Positions 7,894 to 15,655 of a stretch of DNA of 64,000 bases are shown here, one piece after another. A model generated the notes under the pieces. That model ran no database searches. It saw only the letters and a list, made by a program, of their open reading frames with translations, and was not told where the DNA came from. Position numbers and translations under genes: made by a program. Source of the DNA: Hyphomicrobium sp. (GTDB taxonomy: Bacteria > Pseudomonadota > Alphaproteobacteria > Rhizobiales > Hyphomicrobiaceae). Positions within the stretch are counted from its first letter, which is position 1. Every line of letters starts with the position of its first letter. The DNA is taken from the NCBI GenBank assembly GCA_013141015.1, contig JABFRT010000007.1:101220-165219 (forward strand), written 5' to 3'.

Positions 7894-8951
7894 GGATCAT
7901 CGCTCCAATAGTAATGGCAGCAGCTGGCTTCGCAGTCCTCAGTGCGGCGGCTTTGCCCGCGCACGCCGAAAGCAGTTCGTGGTTCTGGGGTTCTGAGAAA
8001 AAGGCGGACGAAAAAACAACAACCCTGCCGAAACCGGCTACCGAGCCAAAGCCCTCCGCACCCAATGTCCGCAAAGCATCTCCGTCGCTGGTGCCGGCAA
8101 CAGGCGACGACGCGGCCTATACCGCCTTCGATCAGGGCCAATATCTGACAGCCTTGCAACTCGCCCAGGAAGCGGCGGCCCGCGGTGAGCCGCAGGCGCA
8201 CACCTTGATCGCCCGCATCTATGCCGAAGGTCTGGGCGTGCCCAAGGACGACAAGGCGGCCGTCAACTGGTACACGCGCGCGTCCGAAAAGGGCGACATT
8301 CCAGGCACCTTTGCACTTGGACTAATGCTGGCGGAAGGCCGCGGCGTCGGCAAAAACCGCGAGGCCGCAGCCCAGCTTTTTGAAAAAGCCGCGCTGACCG
8401 GACACGCTGAAGCCAATTACAATCTCGGCGTTCTGTTTTTGAAAGGCGACGGCAAACCGGAAAATCCGATCCGCGCCTTCCAGCACATCCGCTACGCCGC
8501 CGAAAAGGGCATTCCGCAAGCACAATACGATCTGGCCGCCATGTACCAAGCAGGATCAGGCGTCGATCCCAACGCAGAGGAGGCCGCGCGCTGGCTGTCA
8601 CGCGCCGCCGAGAAAGGTTTCGCCGCCGCCGAATACGATTACGCAGTGCTGCTGCTCAAAGGCTTCGGGCTGACAAAGGACGAGCCGAAAATCATGGCCC
8701 TGCTGACATCGGCGGCAGTCAAGGGCATTGCCGGCGCGCAAAACCGCTTGGCTTATGTGCACATGGATGGCGTCGGCACAGACAAGAATATCGTCGAAGC
8801 GGCCAAGTGGCGGATCATCGCCGCCAAAGGCGGTGTCGAAGACAAAACGCTCGACGCGATGATCGCCAAACTCTCCAAAGCCGACCGCGCAAAAGCAGAG
8901 ACCGCCGCCTCCGAATGGGCCGACAAGATCCAGGTGCAGGGCTTGGAGTGA
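7890..8951 (+). CDS. Exported Sel1-repeat (TPR-like) protein
   Basis: A 353-residue protein with a Sec signal peptide (residues 1-26, ending AHAES) and a Ser/Lys/Pro-rich linker to about residue 65. From about residue 85 to 310 there are roughly six Sel1-like helical repeats with the signature A..WY..AAEKG....A.....GLG, for example KAAVNWYTRASEKGDIPGTF and EAARWLSRAAEKGFAAAEYD. Such solenoids are scaffolds for protein interactions in the periplasm. The gene overlaps the ThiE-like gene by four bases. No enzymatic domain is visible; partner unknown. Confidence 0.88.
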   Translation: MRIIAPIVMAAAGFAVLSAAALPAHAESSSWFWGSEKKADEKTTTLPKPATEPKPSAPNVRKASPSLVPATGDDAAYTAFDQGQYLTALQLAQEAAARGEPQAHTLIARIYAEGLGVPKDDKAAVNWYTRASEKGDIPGTFALGLMLAEGRGVGKNREAAAQLFEKAALTGHAEANYNLGVLFLKGDGKPENPIRAFQHIRYAAEKGIPQAQYDLAAMYQAGSGVDPNAEEAARWLSRAAEKGFAAAEYDYAVLLLKGFGLTKDEPKIMALLTSAAVKGIAGAQNRLAYVHMDGVGTDKNIVEAAKWRIIAAKGGVEDKTLDAMIAKLSKADRAKAETAASEWADKIQVQGLE

Positions 8952-9058
8952 GTGTGGGCTGCACGCCGGAAGTCGTAACGTGCAAAACGTCATCCATGAT
9001 GACGACTTGCCGGCTCAGCCATTCGAGAATGACGGCGCGCCGGCGGCGGCGGCTGAAA

Positions 9059-9361
9059 TCAACTCAATTTGCACAGCGTCGCGGATCCGCGGCACTGCCA
9101 GCCGATGGCTTGGCCTTCGCATTTGTAAGCGCGCGGGCTGAACGACCAGCCGGGCGTGCCGTTGCCCGTCACCCACGTGCCGTATGCGCCCCAGCTGACC
9201 GATTGCAGCAACGCGGCATCGACCTGGAACTTAGCGAGCGTCTCGGTCAACGCGTTGCCGACAGCGGCTTTCTTATAGCAAGTCTTGGCGTTGGCCGGTG
9301 CCGCGCTGATAACAGAGAGCACGGCTACAGCGGCAATCGACAGGTTCGACATTTTGCGCAT
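9059..9361 (-). CDS. Small exported protein, unknown function
   Basis: A 100-residue protein with a signal peptide (hydrophobic SIAAVAVLSVISAAPANA, cleavage after ANA) and a mature part of about 75 residues with four cysteines (C28, C80, C89 and C97 approximately), enough for two disulfides. Four tryptophans and the motif YKCEGQAIGWQCRGSATLC near the end make it look like a compact secreted domain. I do not recognise the family. It is alone on the minus strand between the Sel1 gene and a repeat-rich stretch. Confidence 0.62.
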   Translation of the reverse strand: MRKMSNLSIAAVAVLSVISAAPANAKTCYKKAAVGNALTETLAKFQVDAALLQSVSWGAYGTWVTGNGTPGWSFSPRAYKCEGQAIGWQCRGSATLCKLS

Positions 9362-9434
9362 TGAAAAATTCCCCCTGCCCCGAGCACATCACGCACCCGC
9401 GCTGGCGTTAGGTTTTAGACGAGTCGCGTGGAAT

Positions 9435-9560
9435 TTCCTTCTCCCTTGGGGGGAGTGCCCGGCCCGGGACCTAGACACTTCCTTCTCCCTTGGGGGAAGT
9501 GCCCGGTCCGGGACCTAGACACTTCCTTCTCCCTTGGGGAGAAGGTGCCCGGCCCGCGCC
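9435..9560. repeat. 44-bp tandem repeat, about 2.9 copies
   Basis: Three units start at 9435, 9479 and 9523. Each begins TTCCTTCTCCCTTGGGG and continues with GTGCCCGG(C/T)CCGGGACC and TAGACAC; the third is truncated. The units are nearly identical. There are no unique spacers, so this is not a CRISPR array. The G and C runs give each unit local self-complementarity. Confidence 0.85.
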
Positions 9561-9569
9561 ACCCACAGT

Positions 9570-9700
9570 GTCATCCTAGGGCCCCGATGCGCAGCATCGA
9601 TACAAGAATGTCCCTGGGATCCATTCATCCGCTTGTGCTGGCGTTTGTTGCACGATGGATCCTAGACACGAGGCCTAGGATGACAGCATTTGTTGAGGCT
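9570..9700. repeat. Dispersed palindromic repeat, copy 1
   Basis: Begins GTCATCCTAGG and ends CCTAGGATGAC, with an internal GGGATCCAT...ATGGATCC palindrome and a right flank AGCATTTGTTGAGG. The same structure and flank recur at 9792-9907. The arrangement resembles the intergenic repeats common in Hyphomicrobiales genomes. Confidence 0.8.
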
Positions 9701-9791
9701 GTTGACGTACGCGAGTGACGTGCAATACGCCCAACTCTCCCTGCTTGCATTCCCGGCCGAAGGCGCACGGAAACGTAGGCCAAAGACAATT

Positions 9792-9907
9792 GTCATCCCA
9801 GGGCTTGTCCCTGGGATCCATCGTGCCGCAAACGCCGGCGCAAGTTGTGAAATGGATCCTAGCCACAAGGGCTAGGATGACAGCATTTGTTGAGGCGATT
9901 GACGTTG
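9792..9907. repeat. Dispersed palindromic repeat, copy 2
   Basis: GTCATCCCAGGGCTTGTCCC on the left and GGGCTAGGATGAC on the right, with the same inner ATCCAT/ATGGATCC pair and the same right flank as copy 1 (AGCATTTGTTGAGG, then TGACGT). The two copies are separated by about 90 bases of unrelated sequence. Confidence 0.8.
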
Positions 9908-9914
9908 CCACTCG

Positions 9915-10502
9915 CTACTCGACAATTTGCTTTTGGAATTTCAAGCCCGTTGTCAGGCCCTTTTGCACTAAGCGATCATGCAATTCACCAGAAACAAGGA
10001 GAATATTGCAGCGGCGGTTCCACCAGATATGTTTGCCGACAATCGATGGCTGAGGCAATGCAATGACCCCCCCAAATCGCCGAGACCAATATCGAAGTCC
10101 GCTCATCTCTAACCATTCAACTTCCGATTTCTCGACGATCACGTCGTCTGCCCGATCGGCAACGTGAATTGAGTAGTAGGGGTATTCTTTGCGTTGTGCG
10201 TTAGGCCCTGCTTCAAGCTTTAATGGAACGAACTGATGGACACCCGGCGCCAAAGTTTCGATCACGTCTTTGACCTCTGGACGGACACTATAGCCGGCGG
10301 CATTGATCCAAGCGGTCGGTTCGGTTTCACTCGGCGGACCAGAAGCACGAGACGGCCAGTGCTGAAGCCATTCTTCGGGCACTTTGCCGCCACCACCCGT
10401 CTTCAGAAGCCAGCTCCCGAAAGGATCGAATTGTGCAGCACTTCTATTTGCCTGCGCTTGAGTAACGGACTCAAGGTCCAACTCAACCATGTACGCTTGC
10501 AT
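9915..10502 (-). CDS. Imm11-like (DUF1629) immunity-type protein, orphan
   Basis: A 195-residue cytoplasmic protein with no signal peptide. The segment VKDVIETLAPGVHQFVPLKL (about residues 76-95) followed by KEYPYYSIHV (about 104-113) and a tryptophan-rich C-terminal half resembles the Imm11/DUF1629 family, whose members protect against polymorphic toxins delivered by contact-dependent or type VI systems. The start at 10502 has GGGGGA just upstream; an ATG at 10529 would add nine residues. No toxin, Rhs, VgrG or PAAR gene is in the window, and the gene is bordered by repeats. Family assignment is by pattern recognition only, so moderately sure. Confidence 0.6.
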   Translation of the reverse strand: MQAYMVELDLESVTQAQANRSAAQFDPFGSWLLKTGGGGKVPEEWLQHWPSRASGPPSETEPTAWINAAGYSVRPEVKDVIETLAPGVHQFVPLKLEAGPNAQRKEYPYYSIHVADRADDVIVEKSEVEWLEMSGLRYWSRRFGGVIALPQPSIVGKHIWWNRRCNILLVSGELHDRLVQKGLTTGLKFQKQIVE

Positions 10503-10850
10503 CAGTGATCCCCCTGCGTGCGCCCGCATTGTCCGCAGAAACTTCCTCCGCTAACTGCTCGCGTTAAGTCAAGGCAATCAACCCAGGGGCTCCCCCTCCC
10601 CCCGCGACACTTCCCCCGCAGTGCAGCAATTCCTTGACTTTACAACCGAACACGGTCATACACCGCGCATTGCTCTTCTATGGCGCTCGGGTCCTCGTGC
10701 CACTTCTAAGCGTTTGAACAAACGCGCTCGACCCTGCATTCAAGACCAATCCGAACAAACTAGGCCACCCCCGCAAGCGCCGGTGTGGGCCATGGGACGA
10801 GAATTCCGAGCCAGAGTGCCGGTCTCGAAGCCCTTGGGAAAACTTCTACT

Positions 10851-12686
10851 TTGACATCTCCGACATTCGAGACCTTCGGCTTTGCCGAACCTCTCGCCCG
10901 TGCCCTGACGCAAGTTGGGTACACGACGCCGACCCCTATTCAGGTGCAGGCGCTGACCCCGCAACTTGAAGGCCGCGACCTGCTTGGCATGGCCGAAACC
11001 GGCTCGGGTAAAACCGCAACCTTCGTGCTGCCGCTGCTCCAAGACATCATCACCAAGCAGTTGGAGCCCGGCTATAAGCAAGTCGGCACGCTGATACTTG
11101 CCCCGACGCGCGAACTGGCCGTCCAGATCGATCTGGAAGTCGCGTCTCTCGCCCGCAACATGAATATCCGCCGTGCGGTTATTCTGGGCGGCGTCAGCAA
11201 GGGTCCGCAGATCAACGCGTTGAAGCGCGGCGTGCATGTGTGCGTTGCGACGCCCGGCCGGTTGCTCGATCACGTCAATATGCGCTCGTGCGATCTCTCG
11301 GGCGTGCACACGCTGATCCTCGACGAAGCCGACCGCATGTTCGACATGGGCTTCATCCGCGACATCCGCAAAATCGTGTCGCTGATCCCTATGAAGCGCC
11401 GCACGGCGTTGTTCTCGGCAACCATGCCCCCCGAAATCCGCAAGTTCGCTTACGAAGTTTTGCAGGATCCATTCCGCGTCGATCTCTCCACCAAGACGAT
11501 GGTTGTCGACCGGATCGACCAGAAGGTGATGATCGTGCGCAATGCTGAAAAGCAGAGCCGCTTGCACACCATTCTCGCCGACGCCGCATGCGAACGCGTG
11601 ATCGTGTTCACGCGCACCAAGCGTGGCGCCGACCGCGTGGCCGACCGTCTCGGCATGGCTGGCATTTCGTCAGCCGCGTTCCACGGCAACAAGGCGCAGA
11701 ACGCCCGTCAGCGCGCGTTGAACGACTTCATGGCGGGCCACACCCGCGTGCTGGTCGCGACCGACATCGCGGCGCGCGGCATCGACGTCAACAACATCAC
11801 GCATGTCATCAACTTCGACATGCCACTAGACCCCGAGACCTACGTCCACCGCGTTGGCCGTACCGCCCGCAAGGGCACCAACGGCATCGCGATCTCGCTG
11901 TGCGATCCGTCGGAAAAGCCGGAAATCTCGGCCATCGAAAAGATGATGAAGCAGAAGATCGAAGTCATCGGCGACGTTGGCGGCGAACATTTGGCCATGC
12001 CGGAAAAGCGTCCGCATCACGCGCACGAAGATCCGCGCCGGGTTGGCGCGCACCGCAAGGGCCCATCCAAGGGTCCGTCGCAGACCCGCGAACGCACACC
12101 GCGCGAAGGTGGTCAATTCAACGAGCAGCGCCGTGATGTGCACGCTGGACGTGGCGCAGACCGCCGCTCTGCTGACCGTTTCGGTGATGACCGCGCCCCG
12201 CGTGCGGTCGAAGCTGGCGGATTTAATCCGGCCGCGTCGTTGCATCGTCCAGATGCGCCGCGTTCGGAGGCCCCGCGCCGTGAACGTCCGCGCTTTGATG
12301 GCCCGCGTTCAGAAGGGTCACGCTCTGAACGTCCGGAACGCTCAGCCGATGCGCGTGGTCCTCGTCATGAGGGTCCGCGCCGTGAAGGAACACGTTCGGA
12401 CGGTCCGCGTCACAACGGCCCGCGCCCGGAACGCTCAGCCGACGCTCGCGGTCCTCGTCCTGAGGGCCCGTCGCGAAGGATCACGTACGGATGGCCCTCG
12501 TCACGAAGGCCCGCGCGCTCATGCTCCACGCAACGATGCGCCGCGCTCACACGCACCGCGTTCGGACTCAGACCGGCCGCAGCGTTCAGACGCCAAGCCG
12601 CACGGCAAACCGCAAGGTGGCCCAGGCGGCGAGCGCAACTGGAACGGCCAGAAGCCGCCGAAGTTTTTAGGCTCGCGCGGTGGTGA
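10851..12686 (+). CDS. DEAD-box RNA helicase with low-complexity Arg/Pro/Gly tail (frameshifted near the end)
   Basis: The helicase core is complete: Q motif region FGFAEPLARAL...PTPIQ, motif I AETGSGKT, PTRELAVQ, motif II DEAD, motif III SAT, and RGID plus HRVGRTARKG in the C-terminal RecA domain (about 375 residues). Proteins of this class unwind RNA in cold adaptation, ribosome assembly or mRNA decay. After the core is a tail of degenerate GPR(H/R/S/P)EG and ERSADARGPR repeats. At 12470/12471 the frame loses two bases relative to the repeat pattern (CCGTCGC where CCGCGTCGC is expected), so this frame ends at 12686 with an atypical 70-residue Arg/Ala tail. The TTG at 10851 gives TSPTFETFGFAEPL, a typical N-terminus; an ATG at 10785 is also possible. 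Neither has a strong ribosome-binding site. Length here 611 residues. Confidence 0.85.
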   Translation: MTSPTFETFGFAEPLARALTQVGYTTPTPIQVQALTPQLEGRDLLGMAETGSGKTATFVLPLLQDIITKQLEPGYKQVGTLILAPTRELAVQIDLEVASLARNMNIRRAVILGGVSKGPQINALKRGVHVCVATPGRLLDHVNMRSCDLSGVHTLILDEADRMFDMGFIRDIRKIVSLIPMKRRTALFSATMPPEIRKFAYEVLQDPFRVDLSTKTMVVDRIDQKVMIVRNAEKQSRLHTILADAACERVIVFTRTKRGADRVADRLGMAGISSAAFHGNKAQNARQRALNDFMAGHTRVLVATDIAARGIDVNNITHVINFDMPLDPETYVHRVGRTARKGTNGIAISLCDPSEKPEISAIEKMMKQKIEVIGDVGGEHLAMPEKRPHHAHEDPRRVGAHRKGPSKGPSQTRERTPREGGQFNEQRRDVHAGRGADRRSADRFGDDRAPRAVEAGGFNPAASLHRPDAPRSEAPRRERPRFDGPRSEGSRSERPERSADARGPRHEGPRREGTRSDGPRHNGPRPERSADARGPRPEGPSRRITYGWPSSRRPARSCSTQRCAALTRTAFGLRPAAAFRRQAARQTARWPRRRAQLERPEAAEVFRLARW

Positions 12687-12714
12687 CCGCCCGAACCGCA
12701 AACCGGCGGCGTAA
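12472..12714 (+). pseudogene. Displaced C-terminal tail of the DEAD-box helicase
   Basis: In the next frame the repeat tail continues naturally: REGSRTDGPRHEGPRAHAPR, then a Lys/Gly-rich end with NWNGQKPPKFLGSRGGD and RPNRKPAA before TAA at 12714. Codon pattern and residue content match the tail upstream of 12470, so 12472-12714 is almost certainly the original 3' end of the helicase gene. It cannot be translated from the helicase start unless the ribosome shifts frame or the assembly lacks two bases. Confidence 0.75.
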
Positions 12715-12721
12715 CATTCCA

Positions 12722-12852
12722 CCCGTCATCCCATGCGCGATGCGGCATGTCTTTCATGACGCTTCGCAGACACGGGATCTTCGGTCGCAATAAGATCCCG
12801 GATCAGCGCCGCAACAATATAGGATTGCTGCGCCGCATCCGGGATGACGGGT
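12722..12852. repeat. Dispersed ~130-bp palindromic repeat, copy A
   Basis: Starts CCCGTCATCCCATGCGCGAT and ends GCATCCGGGATGACGGG; the ends are complementary. The middle contains CTTCGCAGACACGGGATCTT and AAGATCCCGGATCAGCG. A second copy with the same blocks in the same order is at 24262-24390. It separates the helicase stop from its terminator. Confidence 0.85.
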
Positions 12853-12860
12853 AAAAAAAC

Positions 12861-12894
12861 AAAAAGGCCGGAGACAGTGTCTCCGGCCTTTTTT
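12861..12894 (+). terminator. Rho-independent terminator after the helicase gene
   Basis: Perfect stem AAGGCCGGAGACA against TGTCTCCGGCCTT with almost no loop, flanked by AAAAA and TTTTTT. Lies about 150 bases after the helicase stop, beyond the inserted repeat. Confidence 0.85.
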
Positions 12895-13003
12895 ATTTGA
12901 GGGACCGTCGGGCGCGATAAATGCCGGCGCCAAAAACTCCGACCCCGCGAGACGGTCTCCTTGGAGGCCGTCTCATCACACTATGCCAGAAAGCCAAGAG
13001 ACA

Positions 13004-13086
13004 AGGTTGGGTCAAGCGTTCGCGCAGACTCAACACAAAGCGGAATCAAAAGATCGTTGGGTTTGCGCTCCGCTTGACGCCAACCT
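13004..13086. repeat. Imperfect inverted repeat in a 507-base gene-free stretch
   Basis: AGGTTGGGTCAAGCG at 13004-13018 is complementary, with one extra base, to CGCTTGACGCCAACCT at 13071-13086. Similar GTTGGGTT/AACCCAACC palindromes are widespread in Hyphomicrobiales. The whole interval from the terminator at 12894 to the hydrolase gene at 13402 has no convincing coding frame; the short open frames there lack ribosome-binding sites and family similarity. It also contains a GAGACGG...CCGTCTC hairpin near 12950-12974. Confidence 0.55.
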
Positions 13087-13401
13087 ACAAGTGGATTGTT
13101 CTTTGACCCGTCCTACTTACTGGGTTCCGGCCTGTCGCCGCTTCGCGACGATCTGCTTCGCAGACGCGGGGATGAAGTGTGGGGGCTTCGCATCTTCGCT
13201 TTATTTGATCCGTGCTACGCGAGCTTTTTTATTTGCGGCCGCCGATTGCCAGTACGCCGTCAAAGAATATAATTGGATAAGCTCGGCACTTAAATGAATT
13301 TGACGCTTGAAGCGTAAGCCCTCAACTGATGGGGAGCCTTGCTCCGCATCACTGCGCAGCACGACACCCTCGCCGCTGGTTCACCGTTCGGGAGACCTCA
13401 C

Positions 13402-14472
13402 ATGAAAACTTTGCTCACGCGATTGCTGCCCTTGAGCTTGGCAGCTGGCGTTTTTGCCGCTGCATGCGGGGCACCTGTTGCTGCCGAAACGCCCGCCGCC
13501 GCGCAGATCACCATCCTCAACGACGCGTTTGGACCAGCCTCGTCGTTGCGCAAGGATTGGGGCTTCGCGGCCTTCATCGAATACGGTGGTAAGCGGATCT
13601 TGTTCGACACAGGCAACAACGCCGAGATCTTTGCGCACAACGTGAAAGAGAAGGGCATTGACCTCACGCGGCTCGATTTCGCGGTCGTTTCGCACCGGCA
13701 CGGCGACCACACGAGCGGCATTAGCCACCTTCTGAAGGTCAATCCGGGCGTCACGATCCATGCGCCGCAGGAGAACTTTGGCGTGTTCGGTGCGGCACTG
13801 CCCGGCACGTTTTTAAAGCCGGTAGAGTCTTTACCGGCCGAGCAACGATATTTCGACGGCAAGCCGCCTGAAACGCTGCGCTTCGGTTCACCTTGGCCAG
13901 ATGCAAAATTCAATTGGATCAGCAAAACCAGCGAGATTGCACCGGGCATTCATGCGATCCTTCTCAACGGACCATGGGGCGTCGACCTCGAAGTTAAGGA
14001 ACTCTCGCTGGCAATCGATACGCCGGACGGTATCGTGCTGATCGTCGGGTGCAGTCATCCAACAATCGAAAAGATTGCGGAGGCCGCGGAGGCCGCGATC
14101 AACAAGCCGATCCATCTCGTCGTCGGCGGCTTGCATCTGCTGCCCGCCAAAGAGGATCAGCTGAAGTCGGTCACAACCACGCTGCATGATACGCTGAAGA
14201 TCAACTTTATCGCTCCGGCACATTGCAGTGGCGAGGCGGCTTTTGCAGCGCTCAAAGCGGCGTTCGGCGAAAAGTACGTCTATGCTGGGTTGGGCAGCAC
14301 GATTGTACTTGGTGCACAGGTGACGACGCGCGCCGATGCAGGCACGCCAATTAAGCACGCCTTCGACAGTGATGACCAGCGTACCTACCGCGAGGTCATG
14401 GCCGGCGGACCACTGCGCGCTCTTCTCAAAGGCTCGGCCAGTCTTGCAAGACTGGAGCGCAGAGAACGCTAA
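13402..14472 (+). CDS. Exported MBL-fold metallo-hydrolase
   Basis: A 356-residue protein with an N-terminal export signal (hydrophobic LLPLSLAAGVFAAACGAPVA). The AAAC at about residue 22 could be a weak lipobox, otherwise cleavage is near VAAE. The metallo-beta-lactamase core shows VVSHRHGDHTSG (about residues 98-109), the metal-binding motif, then VGCSHPTIEKI and a late APAHCSGEAAF. The overall layout matches the subgroup annotated as 7,8-dihydropterin-6-yl-methyl-4-(beta-D-ribofuranosyl)aminobenzene 5'-phosphate synthase-like, whose bacterial members mostly have unknown substrates. GGGAG precedes the ATG at 13402. Periplasmic location argues against the archaeal pterin role. Confidence 0.85.
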   Translation: MKTLLTRLLPLSLAAGVFAAACGAPVAAETPAAAQITILNDAFGPASSLRKDWGFAAFIEYGGKRILFDTGNNAEIFAHNVKEKGIDLTRLDFAVVSHRHGDHTSGISHLLKVNPGVTIHAPQENFGVFGAALPGTFLKPVESLPAEQRYFDGKPPETLRFGSPWPDAKFNWISKTSEIAPGIHAILLNGPWGVDLEVKELSLAIDTPDGIVLIVGCSHPTIEKIAEAAEAAINKPIHLVVGGLHLLPAKEDQLKSVTTTLHDTLKINFIAPAHCSGEAAFAALKAAFGEKYVYAGLGSTIVLGAQVTTRADAGTPIKHAFDSDDQRTYREVMAGGPLRALLKGSASLARLERRER

Positions 14473-14509
14473 AAGGCCAGGGCTTCCCTTTTCAGGAACC
14501 CTGGCCTTT
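14471..14509. terminator. Bidirectional terminator between MBL hydrolase and Spy-like genes
   Basis: Stem AAAGGCCAGGG...CCCTGGCCTTT with an inner TTCC/GGAA pair; A-rich left edge and T-rich right edge. Overlaps the last base of the hydrolase stop. Confidence 0.8.
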
Positions 14510-14553
14510 CCATTTGCACGCTATCCGATGCGCATATATCGCGTGCGGGGGGA

Positions 14554-15312
14554 TTAAAGCTTGTCAGCTGGCTTCGGCGCGTCGCCAGCCGGCGGCGTTG
14601 GCGCGTTGCCGGGAGCTGCATCGTCATCAGGACCACCATCGTCCATCATCGGGCCGCCGCGACCACCGTACTCACCACCACGCTCGTGGTGGCGTCCACC
14701 ACCCCAGCCGCCATGGCCCTTGCCATGATGGCCGCCACGGCCACCCCAGCCACCGTCTTCGCCGCCACCGCGGGCGAAGCGGCCACCCTTATGACCGCGA
14801 CCGCCCATGCCGGGCATCAAGTCACGTGCTAAAGGCCGCAGCACTTCCTTCTGCTCATCCGACAGCGACGCATAGAACGGCTTGAATGCGCCAGCGAAGG
14901 CCTTCATGCGTTCGGCACGCTCGCTCATGTTCTGGCTCATCTTGTCGAGACGCTCAGCCATGTCGGGGCGCTTCTTGGCGGTATCACCGGTCTTACCATC
15001 CGTCTTGTCATCAGCACGAGCTGCGCGGCGCTCGTCGCGCATCTTCATGCGCTCAGCCATCTTGGCGTCGCGGTCCTTGAAGAAGGTGCGGACCTGCGCT
15101 TCAACAGGCGCCCAAAGCTTTTCCTGATCTGCCGACAGCTTCAACGCGGTCTTGGCCATCGCCAACTTGCCTTCGTCGAGGCGCGCGCGCATCTCCGGGC
15201 TCATCTGATTCCAGCCGCCACGGTGATCGACGGCCTTGGCAACGGCGATGGTCGCGGGCACGGCAACAACAGCCGCAATCGCAATCCATGCGGTACGTGA
15301 GAGTTTCAGCAT
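14554..15312 (-). CDS. Spy/CpxP-like LTXXQ protein with Gly/His-rich tail
   Basis: A 252-residue exported protein. The N-terminal 26 residues form a signal peptide or anchor (WIAIAAVVAVPATIAVAKAV). Two LTXXQ-type motifs appear as LSADQEKLW (about 59-67) and LSDEQKEVL (about 151-159), in an all-helical region like the Spy/CpxP periplasmic chaperones; between them lies a highly charged Lys/Arg/Asp/Met stretch. From about residue 168 to 220 the chain is Gly, His and Arg rich (GRGGHHGKGHGGWGGGRHH), which could bind divalent metal, then ends in an acidic/Pro-rich segment. GAGGAGAAAC precedes the ATG. The chaperone fold is family inference; the metal-binding idea rests only on the His content. Confidence 0.82.
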   Translation of the reverse strand: MLKLSRTAWIAIAAVVAVPATIAVAKAVDHRGGWNQMSPEMRARLDEGKLAMAKTALKLSADQEKLWAPVEAQVRTFFKDRDAKMAERMKMRDERRAARADDKTDGKTGDTAKKRPDMAERLDKMSQNMSERAERMKAFAGAFKPFYASLSDEQKEVLRPLARDLMPGMGGRGHKGGRFARGGGEDGGWGGRGGHHGKGHGGWGGGRHHERGGEYGGRGGPMMDDGGPDDDAAPGNAPTPPAGDAPKPADKL

Positions 15313-15655
15313 TCTTGTTTCTCCTCAGTTGAGGTCCTGTTGGCAGCGCCGGGGGGAGGTCTGCCAGGCCTTCGAGGATAAGAACGCAGGCAATGTTCGT
15401 TTCCGTCGCGGCTTGCGCGGCCGGATCAGCGGCCTACCAATTTGTAATGCTGGTTTGTAACCCTTGAAGGTTGCCGGATTGCGCCACGAACGGCCCGAGC
15501 ATGGCCGCTCAGCCACACCAGGCAATTGAATCAGCGCCAAATATGGCTTGTGCGCGGTCTGCGGTTTGATGGGCGCCGCGTCAATGCGATAAAACCGCTG
15601 GAAGGCGCAGGGCCGAAAGCCTGGCGGACTTCAGTGAACAGGGAGCGGGGCCTTG
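15313..15655. other. 343-base gene-free interval
   Basis: Separates the divergent Spy-like and YiiX-like genes, so both promoters should lie here. I see no convincing coding frame, hairpin or repeat, and no clear -35/-10 pair. Confidence 0.5.

Noticed and set aside
9435..9560. CRISPR array
   Set aside because: Units are contiguous with no variable spacers and no cas genes are nearby.
12921..13297. Small open frames of 61 and 104 codons after the helicase terminator
   Set aside because: They lie over an inverted repeat, have no ribosome-binding site and unlikely composition.
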